A stretch of DNA of 64,000 bases from Amphibacillus sp052055485 (GTDB lineage Bacteria; Bacillota; Bacilli; Bacillales; Amphibacillaceae). Position numbers and translations under genes: made by a program. The stretch is from contig NZ_CP197171.1 in the NCBI RefSeq assembly GCF_052055485.1, positions 2,170,001 through 2,234,000 on the forward strand, in the 5' to 3' direction. Positions 43,826-52,947 of this stretch are shown here, piece after piece. How positions within the stretch are numbered: position 1 is the stretch's first letter; every line of letters begins with the position of its first letter. The notes beneath the pieces were generated by a model. That model searched no databases. It was not told the origin of the DNA and saw only the letters and a list, made by a program, of their open reading frames with translations.

Positions 43826-45211
43826 ATGAAAACAAGAACAGAGTATGATTCAATAGGATCGATTGAAGTTGATCAAACTAAATATTGGGGAGCTCAAACC
43901 CAGCGAAGTGTTGAGAATTTCCCAATTGGTAATGAGAAGATACCTGATCGGTTGATTCGTGCTTTTGTTATGCTAAAGAAAAGTGCAGCCATTGTTAATC
44001 ATCGCTTAAATAAGTTAACTAAACAAAAAGAACAAGCCATTGTCCATGCTTGTGATACAGTTTTAGCGAATGATTTGATTGAACATTTTCCCCTTCATGT
44101 TTGGCAGACAGGCAGTGGTACACAAACAAATATGAATGTAAATGAAGTTTTATCATACATAGGAAACCAATTTTTGCTTGAAAATAATCAACAGCCACAG
44201 TTACATCCAAATGATGATCTCAATCAATCGCAAAGCTCAAATGATACATTTCCAACAGCTCTGCATATCTCAGCAGTTTTGGCTATTGAAGAAGAGCTTT
44301 TACCAGCCCTCGCAGATATTGATTTGACTTTAAATAAGCAGGTAAATAAATACCAGGATTTGATCAAAATCGGTCGAACACATTTGCAGGATGCAACACC
44401 AATAACATTCGGTCAAGAAATTAGTGGTTGGCAACATATGATTGAAAAAATTCAACAGATGCTAACAGAGGACCTAGTTCATTTAAGCGAATTAGCTATT
44501 GGTGGCACAGCTGTTGGAACAGGGATCAACGCTGAACCCAAATTTGGCGAGATGGTAGCTGATCAATTAACTCAATTATCCAATAGACCGTTTCGCTCAG
44601 CACCAAATAAGTTCCATGCTTTAACCAGCCATGACCAAATAGTGAGAGCTCATGGAACTTTAAAGGCATTAGCAGCTGATCTAATGAAAATTGCTAATGA
44701 TATTCGCTGGTTAGCCAGCGGACCACGTACAGGGCTTGGTGAAATCGATATTCCAGCTAATGAACCTGGCAGTTCAATTATGCCTGGAAAAATTAATCCT
44801 ACACAGGCTGAAGCCTTAACTATGGTTGCTGTACAGATCATGGGAAATGATGCAACGATAGGCATAGCAGCAAGTCAAGGTAATTTTGAGCTTAATGTGT
44901 ATAAACCTGTTATTGCTTATAATTTTTTGCAATCTACTCAATTGTTAGCTGATGGGATTCGTTCTTTTAATGAACGTTGTTTAGCTGGCATGAAACCGAT
45001 TCAAAAAAAGATGAATCAGAATGTGAATGAGTCATTGATGTTAGTGACAGCACTAAATCCACATATTGGTTATGATAATGCAGCTAAAATAGCGAAGAAA
45101 GCTTATCAGGAAGCTAAAACTTTGAAGCAAGCTGCTTTAGAGTTAGGATTGTTAACAGAAGCAGAATTTAATGAGTTTGTTGATCCTAACAAAATGATCG
45201 GTCATATATAA
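43826..45211 (+). CDS. fumC: Class II fumarate hydratase
   Basis: A 461-residue oxygen-stable fumarase (fumarate to malate) of the aspartase/fumarase superfamily. Landmarks: TNMNVNEV, HPNDDLNQSQSSNDTFPTA, IGRTHLQDATP and the signature GSSIMPGKINPTQ with the catalytic Ser loop. Length is normal. AGGAGA precedes the ATG. No other TCA gene is adjacent. In fermenters it can work in a reductive fumarate branch or in purine/urea-cycle fumarate recycling. Confidence 0.95.
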   Translation: MKTRTEYDSIGSIEVDQTKYWGAQTQRSVENFPIGNEKIPDRLIRAFVMLKKSAAIVNHRLNKLTKQKEQAIVHACDTVLANDLIEHFPLHVWQTGSGTQTNMNVNEVLSYIGNQFLLENNQQPQLHPNDDLNQSQSSNDTFPTALHISAVLAIEEELLPALADIDLTLNKQVNKYQDLIKIGRTHLQDATPITFGQEISGWQHMIEKIQQMLTEDLVHLSELAIGGTAVGTGINAEPKFGEMVADQLTQLSNRPFRSAPNKFHALTSHDQIVRAHGTLKALAADLMKIANDIRWLASGPRTGLGEIDIPANEPGSSIMPGKINPTQAEALTMVAVQIMGNDATIGIAASQGNFELNVYKPVIAYNFLQSTQLLADGIRSFNERCLAGMKPIQKKMNQNVNESLMLVTALNPHIGYDNAAKIAKKAYQEAKTLKQAALELGLLTEAEFNEFVDPNKMIGHI

Positions 45212-45313
45212 TTGTAGTATCAACAGTGATACAGTATTTTCCTTACTAACTAGTAATTAACGCTGTTAAAAAAATGAGAAGTTCTCATACTACTAGTAAG
45301 GAGGTGAACAACA

Positions 45314-45517
45314 ATGGCAGATAGAAATCGTTCAAACAAGTTAGTTGTTCCCGGTGTTGAACAAAAATTAAATCAAATGAAGTACGAAATTGCTCAAGAA
45401 TTTGGTGTAACTCCAGGTGCTAATGAAACAGCTCGTGCAAACGGGTCTGTAGGTGGAGAAATTACTAAAAGACTTGTCCAACAAGCGCAAGAGCAAATGG
45501 GATCAAGTCATCAGTAA
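45314..45517 (+). CDS. Small acid-soluble spore protein, alpha/beta type
   Basis: A 67-residue SASP that coats DNA in the dormant spore. The family cores are visible: LNQMKYEIAQEFGV with the GPR protease cleavage region near EIAQEFG, and GGEITKRLVQQAQEQM. TAAGGAGGTGAA gives a very strong binding site. Its presence indicates a spore-forming lineage. Transcription is probably by sigma-G, although I cannot confirm the promoter. Confidence 0.95.
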   Translation: MADRNRSNKLVVPGVEQKLNQMKYEIAQEFGVTPGANETARANGSVGGEITKRLVQQAQEQMGSSHQ

Positions 45518-46129
45518 CAGAATCATCAATTGAAGCAATTAGCTTTAGAACTTTAACAGTCAACTTGTTAAGCAGAATAAGGAAGGAAAGTGTCGTCAGC
45601 GAGTTATCGCTTGAAGAAAACAGCTTTTTATCCTTAAGGAGCTCCAGCTTTTATCAGTGGGGTGATGAATGCTTGAGTGCACTCTAAATTAGAGGGCGAT
45701 TTAAACACCCTTTTGAAATGAGAATCTTCGGCTGACACACAGCTTGTGCAAACATTGAAATCACCACGTCTGTGTGAAAGAAAGCCTCCGAATAAGTGTT
45801 ATGGATTTTTAACTGAAACTTTTTGAGCAAGGTCTCAGAAATCCACACATTTTCTTGTTTTTTGAGTTAATGTGTTAGTATCTCCTATCCCTGAGACTTC
45901 AAAATTTTAGTCGCATTGAATGAACCTCTCTGCTAAAATTTTATCTGCTCTAATGTGAAGGAAAATCCGTACCCAATCACTCCAAAACGTGATTGAGATT
46001 AAAATGGGCAATCCAACAGCAACAAAAGGCTGATGGACCTGGCACATTTTTAAATGAATGAGGTTAAAATAAGGCCGAAAATCACAAAAGTTATGAGTAG
46101 CACATCGTTCTGCTAAATAAGCACAAAAA
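45518..46129. other. Non-coding gap after the SASP gene
   Basis: About 610 bp. A 78-residue minus-strand frame (45907-46143) has no binding site, overlaps a terminator and looks like chance. No mosaic-repeat head or tail is seen. Confidence 0.4.
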
Positions 46130-46158
46130 AAAGAGACATCCAAGCGGATGTCTCTTTA
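46130..46158. terminator. Bidirectional terminator
   Basis: AAAGAGACATCC and GGATGTCTCTTT flank a 4-nt loop, with As on the left and Ts on the right. It serves the minus-strand ABC ATPase gene. Confidence 0.85.
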
Positions 46159-46194
46159 TATATTTAATGGGGGAGTTATCGACTTATTATCGTT

Positions 46195-47298
46195 CTAAAT
46201 ACGTTGTTCTGATTCAACATCAAAGAAATGACTCTTATGCATATCGAAAGCTAATGTAATGGTTTCACCGCCGTTTACATCAGTACGTGAATCAACTCGT
46301 GCAATGAAATCTTGATCAACAAGTTTGGAATATAGATATGATTCGGAACCCATTAGCTCAGCAACATCAATAACGGCTTTAATTGTTGAACCTGGATTTG
46401 CGTCTACGAAGACGGGTTCATCATGAATATCTTCAGGACGAACACCAAGAATAATCTCTTTACCAATATAACCTTGATCACGAAGAACTTTCATTTTTCC
46501 TTCAGGTACTTCAATTGTTTGTCCGTTAGAAGATACATGGAATCCATCTTCTTTTAAGGTTCCATTGAAGAAGTTCATGGCAGGTGAACCGATGAATCCA
46601 CCAACGAAAACGTTGTCTGGTTTATCATAAACTTCCTTAGGCGCTCCAACTTGTTGGATAATTCCATCTTTTAACACAACCAGGCGAGTAGCCATCGTCA
46701 TTGCTTCTGTTTGGTCGTGAGTAACATAGATAGATGTTGTTTGTAGACGGTGGTGAAGCTTTTGGATTTCTGCACGCATTTGAACACGCAGCTTCGCATC
46801 TAAGTTTGATAAAGGCTCATCCATCAAGAATACTTTAGCATCACGAACAATTGCACGACCTAGTGCCACACGTTGACGTTGACCACCAGAAAGGGCTTTT
46901 GGTTTACGATCTAAGTATGCTTCAAGTCCTAAGATTTGAGCTGCATTTTTTACACGACGCTCGATTTCATCTTTTTTAAATTTACGTAGTTTCAAACCGA
47001 ATGCCATGTTGTCATATACATTCATATGTGGATAAAGCGCATAGTTTTGGAAAACCATTGCGATATCACGATCTTTAGGAGCAACATCGTTCATTAATTT
47101 ACCATCGATATAAAATTCACCAGCTGTAATTTCCTCAAGGCCAGCGATCATACGTAATGTGGTTGATTTCCCACAACCAGATGGACCAACAAATACGATA
47201 AACTCTTTATCATTAATTTCAAGGTTGAAATCAGATACTGCTTTTATACCGTCCTTGTCATATACTTTATCAATATTTCTTAATGATAATTCTGCCAT
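46195..47298 (-). CDS. msmX: Multi-sugar ABC transporter ATPase (MsmX/MsmK/UgpC family)
   Basis: A 367-residue ATPase that energises several carbohydrate ABC importers. Walker A is GPSGCGKSTT, the signature is LSGGQRQRVALGRA, Walker B is VFLMDEPLSNLD and the H-loop is YVTHDQTEA. The C-terminal TOBE region includes LGVRPEDIHDE. It stands alone without permeases, typical of MsmX, which is shared by many systems. A cre-like site lies just before the start, so catabolite control is probable. AGGAGG precedes the ATG. Confidence 0.93.
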   Translation of the reverse strand: MAELSLRNIDKVYDKDGIKAVSDFNLEINDKEFIVFVGPSGCGKSTTLRMIAGLEEITAGEFYIDGKLMNDVAPKDRDIAMVFQNYALYPHMNVYDNMAFGLKLRKFKKDEIERRVKNAAQILGLEAYLDRKPKALSGGQRQRVALGRAIVRDAKVFLMDEPLSNLDAKLRVQMRAEIQKLHHRLQTTSIYVTHDQTEAMTMATRLVVLKDGIIQQVGAPKEVYDKPDNVFVGGFIGSPAMNFFNGTLKEDGFHVSSNGQTIEVPEGKMKVLRDQGYIGKEIILGVRPEDIHDEPVFVDANPGSTIKAVIDVAELMGSESYLYSKLVDQDFIARVDSRTDVNGGETITLAFDMHKSHFFDVESEQRI

Positions 47299-47318
47299 TA
47301 CAAAATCCTCCTCTAATT

Positions 47319-47332
47319 TGAAAGCGTTTAAC
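47319..47332. promoter_or_regulatory. cre-like site (CcpA operator)
   Basis: GTTAAACGCTTTCA on the minus strand matches the cre consensus (TGWAARCGYTWNCW) at 12 of 14 positions. It lies 21 bp upstream of the msmX start codon. Confidence 0.6.
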
Positions 47333-47479
47333 TTTATGAATTAATTTTACCTAAATCGTTTGAGTTGGTAAATGTCCACTTTGCACAAAAAGTATAGGCT
47401 TGTTTGTGCACGCTTACAAATTAATTAGAATAAACGCTCACCTTTTGATCGTTTTACAAAATCCATCTCTAGTTCACAA

Positions 47480-48406
47480 TTAGTTAGGGTTTGAGTGTTG
47501 GCTAGCTGATTCTAAATGACGCTTCAATAATAAAATAAGATAAACGGACAAAGCCCCTTCAAATTGTTTAACATCAATATTTGTTTTTTCAATGAATTTA
47601 TCAATTCGATATTGCAGGCTATTGCGATGCATATATAGTTCTTTAGCTGCAAGGCTTGCATTGGAATTACATTCTAGAAACGTTTGAATCGTACGCAGTA
47701 ATTCCTCATCATTGGCTGTTTCTTTTAAAATGACATGAATTAAAAAGTGAATGTCATTAATTTCTTTCATTGTTGGTAGAAGATACGGGACTGCCGAGAC
47801 ATAATTCATGACTGATTTAATACTAAAGGTATTTATCTTTGCAAAACTTTGTTGCATCCACTGAAAATAAGCATGTGCTTGTGCAAGATTGGATAGATAT
47901 GGACCAATATAGAAATGGACATCAAGATAAAAATCAGTTGTGAACACTTCAATCATTTGTTCGTATGAAATCATGTCTTCTTCATTTAAAGGTTCTTCTT
48001 CAATAATGATGCCCGATTCTTGATCAATCCAGATAATGGCTGGTCTACTTGAATAGAGTCCATCAATCGCTGCTCTGAAATCAGTTGGATCCGATAATGG
48101 CTCAGAAAGGGTAAAAAGAATAAATCGATAATTCAGCGGTTTGTTATTAAAAGCGGTAACATCTTGCTCAAAAATCAGTTGAAACCAAGCTTTTTCATGT
48201 CTGGTAACAGGGGGATGAACACCCCGATATGGAGTAAGAATGAGTTGTAACAAAGCTTGATCTTTATTATTTAGCTCTGATTTCTTAATCCCGATAATCT
48301 CATTTTCAGGAGTGACAAACCAACTATAATCGTCTATAGAATGTTCAAATTTATTTTGTTGACTATTGATCAAACTAGGAAAGATTTTTTTAAGTTTATT
48401 TATCAT
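47480..48406 (-). CDS. PucR/CdaR-type transcriptional regulator
   Basis: A 308-residue protein whose C-terminal end is a PucR-type helix-turn-helix: TIQTFLECNSNASLAAKELY, then MHRNSLQYRIDKFIEKT. The N-terminal part has no clear named sensor domain; it might bind a sugar or metabolite. I start at ATG 48406 because GTGAGG lies at proper distance; the longer frame to 48496 begins in front of a TATAAT promoter box. It is upstream of msmX on the same strand, so it may regulate sugar uptake; that is inference. Confidence 0.8.
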   Translation of the reverse strand: MINKLKKIFPSLINSQQNKFEHSIDDYSWFVTPENEIIGIKKSELNNKDQALLQLILTPYRGVHPPVTRHEKAWFQLIFEQDVTAFNNKPLNYRFILFTLSEPLSDPTDFRAAIDGLYSSRPAIIWIDQESGIIIEEEPLNEEDMISYEQMIEVFTTDFYLDVHFYIGPYLSNLAQAHAYFQWMQQSFAKINTFSIKSVMNYVSAVPYLLPTMKEINDIHFLIHVILKETANDEELLRTIQTFLECNSNASLAAKELYMHRNSLQYRIDKFIEKTNIDVKQFEGALSVYLILLLKRHLESASQHSNPN

Positions 48407-48632
48407 GCGAAAAGCCTCACTTATTGTCATTTCTTTTATTATAACAAAAATGTAATGGCATGTCGTACTTGTTCGATAGAATGGTACTGCAGGCAAAGAG
48501 CAAGCGATCAGTTAAAAAATCCTGTTTTTTTTAACCATTATGATTTGGATAATACTTTTAAGTTTGTTATAGTGGAACAGTGGAAAATGAACGCACTATT
48601 TTAACCACTATAATATAGGAGGACTTATCATT

Positions 48633-48980
48633 ATGTCAGCAATTCAAGAAAGTGCAAACGCATTAGAGCAGGCTCTGCGTGAAAGTGAAGAATTCAAAGG
48701 ATTAAAGGAAGCATACGATGCGGTCATGAGTGATGATATCGCTAAACGAATGTTCGATGATTTTCGTACAACACAGGTCGAATTACAACAAAAACAAATG
48801 CAAGGTTTAGAAATTACTGAGGAAGAAGTTGACAAAGCACGAAAAGTAGTTGAAACGGTTCAACAACATGAACAAATTTCAAATCTAATGGCAGAAGAAC
48901 AACGCGTAAATGATTTGATTAATGAAGTTAGCCGAACAATTACCAAACCATTAGAAGAGCTTTACAGCGCTGAAGGCTAA
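48633..48980 (+). CDS. YlbF/YmcA family protein (YheA-like)
   Basis: A 115-residue helical protein of the YlbF/YmcA family. Patterns: SANALEQALRESEEFKGLKE, AKRMFDDFRTTQVELQQKQM and NDLINEVSRTITKPLEELY. YlbF, YmcA and YaaT form an iron-sulfur complex affecting RNase Y and development; YheA is the less studied paralogue. AGGAGGACTT precedes the ATG. It is convergent with clpP through a shared terminator. Confidence 0.9.
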   Translation: MSAIQESANALEQALRESEEFKGLKEAYDAVMSDDIAKRMFDDFRTTQVELQQKQMQGLEITEEEVDKARKVVETVQQHEQISNLMAEEQRVNDLINEVSRTITKPLEELYSAEG

Positions 48981-48984
48981 TATT

Positions 48985-49024
48985 AAAAAAATCCCGCTCA
49001 CCTTTAAAAATGAGCGGGATTTTC
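48985..49024. terminator. Bidirectional terminator between YlbF-family gene and clpP
   Basis: AAAATCCCGCTCA and TGAGCGGGATTTT form a 13-bp stem with A and T flanks, serving both convergent genes. Confidence 0.9.
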
Positions 49025-49028
49025 TATC

Positions 49029-49610
49029 CTATTTCTTTTCCATAATTTTATCAATCAATCCATACTTCAAAGCAGCATCAGCAGACATGAAGTTATCACG
49101 ATCTGTATCACGATCAACAACTTCAATGGGCTGTCCTGTACGCTCTGATAAAATTTGATTTATTTTATCACGCATTTCAATAATACGTTTAGCATGAATT
49201 TGAATATCTGTTGCTTGCCCTTGTGTACCACCAAGTGGTTGGTGAATCATGACTTCACTATTCGGTAAAGCATAACGTTTACCAGGTGCACCAGCAGCTA
49301 GTAAGAATGCTCCCATTGAAGCAGCCATGCCGACACAAATGGTTGAAACATCTGGCTTAATAAATTGCATCGTATCATAAATCGCCATTCCTGCTGTGAT
49401 CGATCCACCAGGTGAGTTAATATAGATGGAAATATCCTTATCTGGGCTCTCTGCCTCTAAAAACAGCAACTGTGATACAATGCTATTGGCAACATTGTCA
49501 TCAATCCCACTACCTAACATAATGATTCGATCTTTTAGCAAACGAGAATAAATATCATATGCACGTTCTCCACGATTTGTTTGTTCAATAACTGTAGGTA
49601 TTAAGTTCAT
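49029..49610 (-). CDS. clpP: ATP-dependent Clp protease proteolytic subunit
   Basis: A 193-residue ClpP forming the tetradecameric proteolytic chamber used with ClpC/ClpX/ClpE. The triad is Ser in GMAASMGAFLL, His in MIHQPLGGTQGQ and Asp in DRDTDRDNFMS. Length is normal. AGGAGGAAG precedes the ATG. A CtsR heptad operator overlaps the -35 region, so heat and protein stress should induce it. A tRNA-Arg gene lies divergently upstream, the same order as in several Bacilli. Confidence 0.97.
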   Translation of the reverse strand: MNLIPTVIEQTNRGERAYDIYSRLLKDRIIMLGSGIDDNVANSIVSQLLFLEAESPDKDISIYINSPGGSITAGMAIYDTMQFIKPDVSTICVGMAASMGAFLLAAGAPGKRYALPNSEVMIHQPLGGTQGQATDIQIHAKRIIEMRDKINQILSERTGQPIEVVDRDTDRDNFMSADAALKYGLIDKIMEKK

Positions 49611-49655
49611 TATTAATCTTCCTCCTTAAAGTCAGCTTAATGAATTAGTTTACTT

Positions 49656-49691
49656 AACCTTATAGTACCTAATTGGTCAATAAAGGTCAAA
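49656..49691 (-). promoter_or_regulatory. clpP promoter with CtsR operator
   Basis: On the minus strand, TTGACC and TACTAT are spaced by 17 bp. The plus strand reads GGTCAATAAAGGTCAAA at 49675-49691, a near-perfect CtsR heptad direct repeat (GGTCAAA-NAN-GGTCAAA) that overlaps the -35 element. CtsR represses such promoters until stress. Confidence 0.88.
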
Positions 49692-49930
49692 TATTTGAAT
49701 TCAACTGAGTTAAAATTTATTTTTCCCGATTAGTCTGGAAAATAAACCTAACTAATATTATAGCAGAACATACTTTGCTTTTGTAAAACAACAACTGAAA
49801 ATCATCAATAAATTATTTGCTCGTTGAAATGTTCTTTATTATCCGTTATAATATGCCTTGTGCTTAACACAATTCCATTAGAAGCTTATCGATAAAACGT
49901 CGGTAGTTACTAATTTTCTCAAGAAATCAT

Positions 49931-50003
49931 GCGCCCGTAGCTCAGGGGATAGAGCATCGGTTTCCGGGGCCGAGTGCCGGGGGTTCGAATCCCTCCGGGC
50001 GCG
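49931..50003 (+). tRNA. tRNA-Arg (anticodon CCG)
   Basis: A full cloverleaf: acceptor GCGCCCG with CGGGCGC, D arm GCTC/GAGC, anticodon arm TCGGT-TTCCGGG-GCCGA with CCG at positions 34-36, and T arm GGGGG-TTCGAAT-CCCTC. Discriminator G; CCA is not encoded. It reads CGG codons, rare in this AT-rich genome. A hairpin terminator follows. Confidence 0.95.
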
Positions 50004-50029
50004 CTTTTAAAACCAACTTTATAATAGTT

Positions 50030-50074
50030 CAAAAAGGTTAAAATGTTGATAAAACAATGTTTTAACCTTTTTTG
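50030..50074 (+). terminator. Terminator after tRNA-Arg
   Basis: CAAAAAGGTTAAAA and TTTTAACCTTTTTTG form a long stem with a loop containing a second small pairing, followed by Ts. Confidence 0.75.
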
Positions 50075-50234
50075 AAGTTCTCGTTTATTCCGAAAAGCAG
50101 TAAATTCATTTTTCAGTAGGATGGATATCCACAGGATAAGGAGTATTCGCAGCAATATAGCGCACGAAGAAAAGGGTTCTGTATTTTAGAGAAAAGCGGA
50201 ACATGCCTTACCTGTAAGTTTCAGACAAAAGTTT

Positions 50235-50558
50235 TATCACAGTTAACCGACCATAAAATGCCGGAAAACAATGGTTTACTCGATCCACTAAAAAGATTTG
50301 AAACGGGGACTCAGAATAAGTAAGGTACTTATTTTTGCATTACCAAAGAAATAAAAGGTTTTATTGGCGATCAACTAAGTCAAACGATGACATTCACCAG
50401 AGAGACTTGGTGATAAGCCAAGTCTTTCTAACCTTGCCAATACGTCGCAGCTTTCCTTAATACGGTTACTCGTCCCAACGCAGTGATTTACGGTTACTCG
50501 CCCCATCAAAGAGATTTATGTGTCGAAAACTCTCCCATTGAATAAAGTTTCATTTTAT
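50235..50558 (+). repeat. Mosaic intergenic repeat, inverted core
   Basis: Head TATCACAGTTAACCGACC, core 50305-50476 (GGGGACTCAGAATAAG to ACGGTTACTCGTCCC, inverted relative to 5854) containing ACTTGGTGATAAGCCAAGT, and tail CATTGAATAAAGTTTCAT plus TTTAT. An additional TTCCGAAAAGCA / CCACAGGATAAGGAG block lies just before it (50092-50150) as in the copy at 34912. Confidence 0.75.
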
Positions 50559-50713
50559 TTTCTAATCCAAGGAAAGTGATGAGCTAATTTTAGTAAAACA
50601 TCCATTTATTTAGTTGCAATAGTCATTTTTGACTTTTGAGGTTAGCTGTATCAATCGTTTTTTCATCTTTTTACTTATAATAAAGTGGGAAAGATGAAAA
50701 GAGGTGATAAAAG

Positions 50714-50965
50714 ATGGAGAAAAATAAAAAAATAGATAAAGGAGTGATTATTCGAACAGTCGCTTTATTTGTCGCCTTTATCAATCAATTATTGTGTTTC
50801 TTTGGGAAATCTCCAATTCCCATTGAAGAAGAAAGTTTAACAACATTTATATCCATTATAATTATGGGGGTTGTTTCCATTTGGTCATGGTGGAAAAATA
50901 ATAGCTTCACTAAATCCGCAAAAGAAGCCGATGAGTATAAAAAGATAATAAAAGAAGGAACTTAA
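50714..50965 (+). CDS. SPP1-type phage holin family protein
   Basis: An 83-residue protein starting KIDKGVIIRTVALFVAFINQ, with two membrane helices (about 12-30 and 45-62), the turn GKSPIPIEEE and the ending WWKNNSFTKSAKEADEYKK. This is the SPP1 holin family pattern; such holins form lysis pores. No endolysin or other phage gene is nearby, so it is an orphan or domesticated copy. AGAGGTGATAAAAG precedes the ATG. Confidence 0.85.
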   Translation: MEKNKKIDKGVIIRTVALFVAFINQLLCFFGKSPIPIEEESLTTFISIIIMGVVSIWSWWKNNSFTKSAKEADEYKKIIKEGT

Positions 50966-51162
50966 CTGCTATGTTGGTATCCTTTGATAAAAATAGTTGC
51001 TAAGATTATATTTCAGAATAAACGAGTTGGCTTGTTCAACACATTTCTCCACAATTATCTTCATTTTCACTATCCCGTTAATTCGACTCCATAATATACA
51101 ACTAAGATTGCCACATAAATTCTTGCCTCTTACGCAAAATATATGGCGTGGGGGTGAGAATA

Positions 51163-51315
51163 ATGAAAAACGAAAAGGATCGAAAAACGTTAAAAGAACG
51201 TCATAAAGAAGAAAAGTTACAGAAAAAATCACCACAACGATTTGATGAAGAATTTTCTGATGAACCCATGACACCGGTCGAGTTAGATCGAAATAAATTA
51301 ACCAAAAAATGCTAA
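51163..51315 (+). CDS. Small highly charged hypothetical protein (50 aa)
   Basis: I do not recognise this 50-residue protein. It starts MKNEKDRKTLKERHKEEKLQ, is rich in Lys and Glu, and ends KLTKKC. It has no membrane segment and is probably disordered or a single helix. GGGGGTGAGAATA gives a good binding site and a perfect terminator follows at 51324, which together support a real gene. Confidence 0.65.
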   Translation: MKNEKDRKTLKERHKEEKLQKKSPQRFDEEFSDEPMTPVELDRNKLTKKC

Positions 51316-51323
51316 GCCATTTT

Positions 51324-51356
51324 GCCTCCCTATCTAAATCTAGGGAGGCTTTTTAA
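51324..51356 (+). terminator. Rho-independent terminator
   Basis: GCCTCCCTA and TAGGGAGGC flank a 7-nt loop, followed by five Ts. Confidence 0.88.
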
Positions 51357-51486
51357 ACTAATATGATTTTTTGGGACCTATAAGCTGGCAACTGTTGATT
51401 TCCAATTGGTTTGAACTTCACTTTTTTTATTGATTCAGCTATACTATGGATAAGGAGTTACCTAATTAAAGATAGAGGTGTAAAAA

Positions 51487-51693
51487 GTGAAATATATTTA
51501 TTGGTTCTTCATTTCTTGTCTGATTATATGGGAGATGGATGAATTAAAAGGGATTTTTGGTTTTTCTGTCTTTTGGCAATATTTGGCTAATATTTTGTTT
51601 ATCGGCTATTTTGCCTATTTATTAAATATTCAATTCGACTTTCTCAAAATAAACGGTAAAGTTACCCATAAAAAAAAGCAAGTCAATAATTGA
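51487..51693 (+). CDS. Small hypothetical membrane protein (68 aa)
   Basis: Two hydrophobic segments (about residues 1-15 and 27-50) joined by WEMDELKGIFG, and a basic tail (THKKKQ). I cannot assign a family. The GTG start has AGAGGTG 6-7 nt upstream. It lies before cggR on the same strand but separated by over 100 bp with its own promoter region. Confidence 0.6.
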   Translation: MKYIYWFFISCLIIWEMDELKGIFGFSVFWQYLANILFIGYFAYLLNIQFDFLKINGKVTHKKKQVNN

Positions 51694-51814
51694 TGGATGT
51701 CTGTCAGAGACTTGTTTTGTAAGCAGTTAGTTTAAATAAAATTAAAGCTAAAATACCTTGAGGAATTTTTACCCTTCTGTTATACTTAAAATTGTTCAGG
51801 TATTTTTTTATCGT

Positions 51815-51855
51815 ATGTGGGACAGAAAATTGTTATTATGGGACGAAAAACAACC
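51815..51855 (+). promoter_or_regulatory. Putative CggR operator
   Basis: Two GGGAC-N6-(TTGT/CAAC) units begin at 51819 and 51840, a 21-bp period like the tandem CGGGAC-N6-TGTC sites that CggR binds ahead of gapA operons. The position 30 bp before the cggR start suggests autoregulation by fructose-1,6-bisphosphate status. Confidence 0.6.
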
Positions 51856-51885
51856 CGAAAGTTAAAACAGAAAGGGAGTTACTAC

Positions 51886-52914
51886 ATGCATTCACTAATT
51901 GATTTACAAACGGTAGTATGTCCCGATTTATTAAAAGCAATGCAAAAACGTTATCGAATTCTGCACATGATACATTTACTTGAACCAATCGGGCGCCGAA
52001 GTTTGGCAGAGCAAATTAATCTAAAAGAGCGTGTGGTCCGTAATGAGATAGATTTTCTAACACAACAAGGACTATTGAGTGTTAGTCAACAAGGTGTTTT
52101 TCTAACCAATAATGGTTATGAGATTATGAGTGCTTTAACTCCGTATATTGAGAAAATGAACCGGTTCGATGTATTAGAAGAGCAATTAAAGCAAATATTA
52201 AATCTCGAACATGTTATCATCACACCAGGTGATAGTGACAAGCAAGAATGGGTCAAATTTGATATGGGAAAACGTGCGGTAGAACTTTTACAAGCACAGT
52301 TAGAGCCCAATCAAACGATTGCAGTAACTGGAGGAACATCAATTGCTGCCGTTGCAGAGATGATGCAGCCTTCTACACAAGGGACAAATTGTTTCTTCGT
52401 TCCTGCACGTGGTGGTTTAGGCGAGCAGGTTGAAAATCAGGCAAATACGATTTGTGCTGAAATGGCAAAAAAGGCCAACGGGGATTATCGTTTGCTCTAT
52501 GTTCCTGATCCATTAAGTGAAAAAACCTATCAATCGATTATTCAAGAACCTGGTGTTAAAGAAGTTTTACATATGATTAGACAAGCTGATGTTGTGATGC
52601 ATGGAATTGGAGATGCGATCACCATGGCTGAACGTCGTAAAACGTCTGATGATGTTTTGGAAAGGTTAAAAACGGGAAAAGCAGTAAGTGAGGCTTTTGG
52701 CTATTATTTTGATCGAACGGGTCGAGTGGTCTATAAAGTTCGGACCGTCGGTATGCAACTAGAAGATTTGTCAAAAGTAAAGACAGTGATTGCGATTGCT
52801 GGAGGGAAATCGAAAGCTAAAGCAATAGCTTCTTACTTTCAACAGGGTAAAAGTAATGTTCTTATTACTGATGAGGGCGCTGCAAATATGTTAATAAAGG
52901 GTATTTCCCTTTAA
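51886..52914 (+). CDS. cggR: Central glycolytic genes regulator
   Basis: A 342-residue SorC-family repressor. An N-terminal winged helix (about 20-85; RRSLAEQINLKERVVRNEID) precedes a sugar-phosphate-binding domain with TGGTSIAAVAEMM, GRGGLGEQVENQANT and HGIGDAITMAERR. In B. subtilis it represses the gapA operon and is relieved by fructose-1,6-bisphosphate. I begin at ATG 51886 (AAAGGGAG upstream), which matches known lengths. gapA follows after 33 bp. Confidence 0.94.
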   Translation: MHSLIDLQTVVCPDLLKAMQKRYRILHMIHLLEPIGRRSLAEQINLKERVVRNEIDFLTQQGLLSVSQQGVFLTNNGYEIMSALTPYIEKMNRFDVLEEQLKQILNLEHVIITPGDSDKQEWVKFDMGKRAVELLQAQLEPNQTIAVTGGTSIAAVAEMMQPSTQGTNCFFVPARGGLGEQVENQANTICAEMAKKANGDYRLLYVPDPLSEKTYQSIIQEPGVKEVLHMIRQADVVMHGIGDAITMAERRKTSDDVLERLKTGKAVSEAFGYYFDRTGRVVYKVRTVGMQLEDLSKVKTVIAIAGGKSKAKAIASYFQQGKSNVLITDEGAANMLIKGISL

Positions 52915-52947
52915 ATAAATTAATGTAAATACAAGGAGGAAACAAGA

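Noticed and set aside
45907..46143. 78-residue minus-strand frame after the SASP gene
   Set aside because: No binding site, overlap with a terminator, and no recognisable domain.
49931..50965. Complete integrated element at tRNA-Arg
   Set aside because: Only a holin-like gene and a repeat follow; no integrase or duplicated tRNA end was seen.
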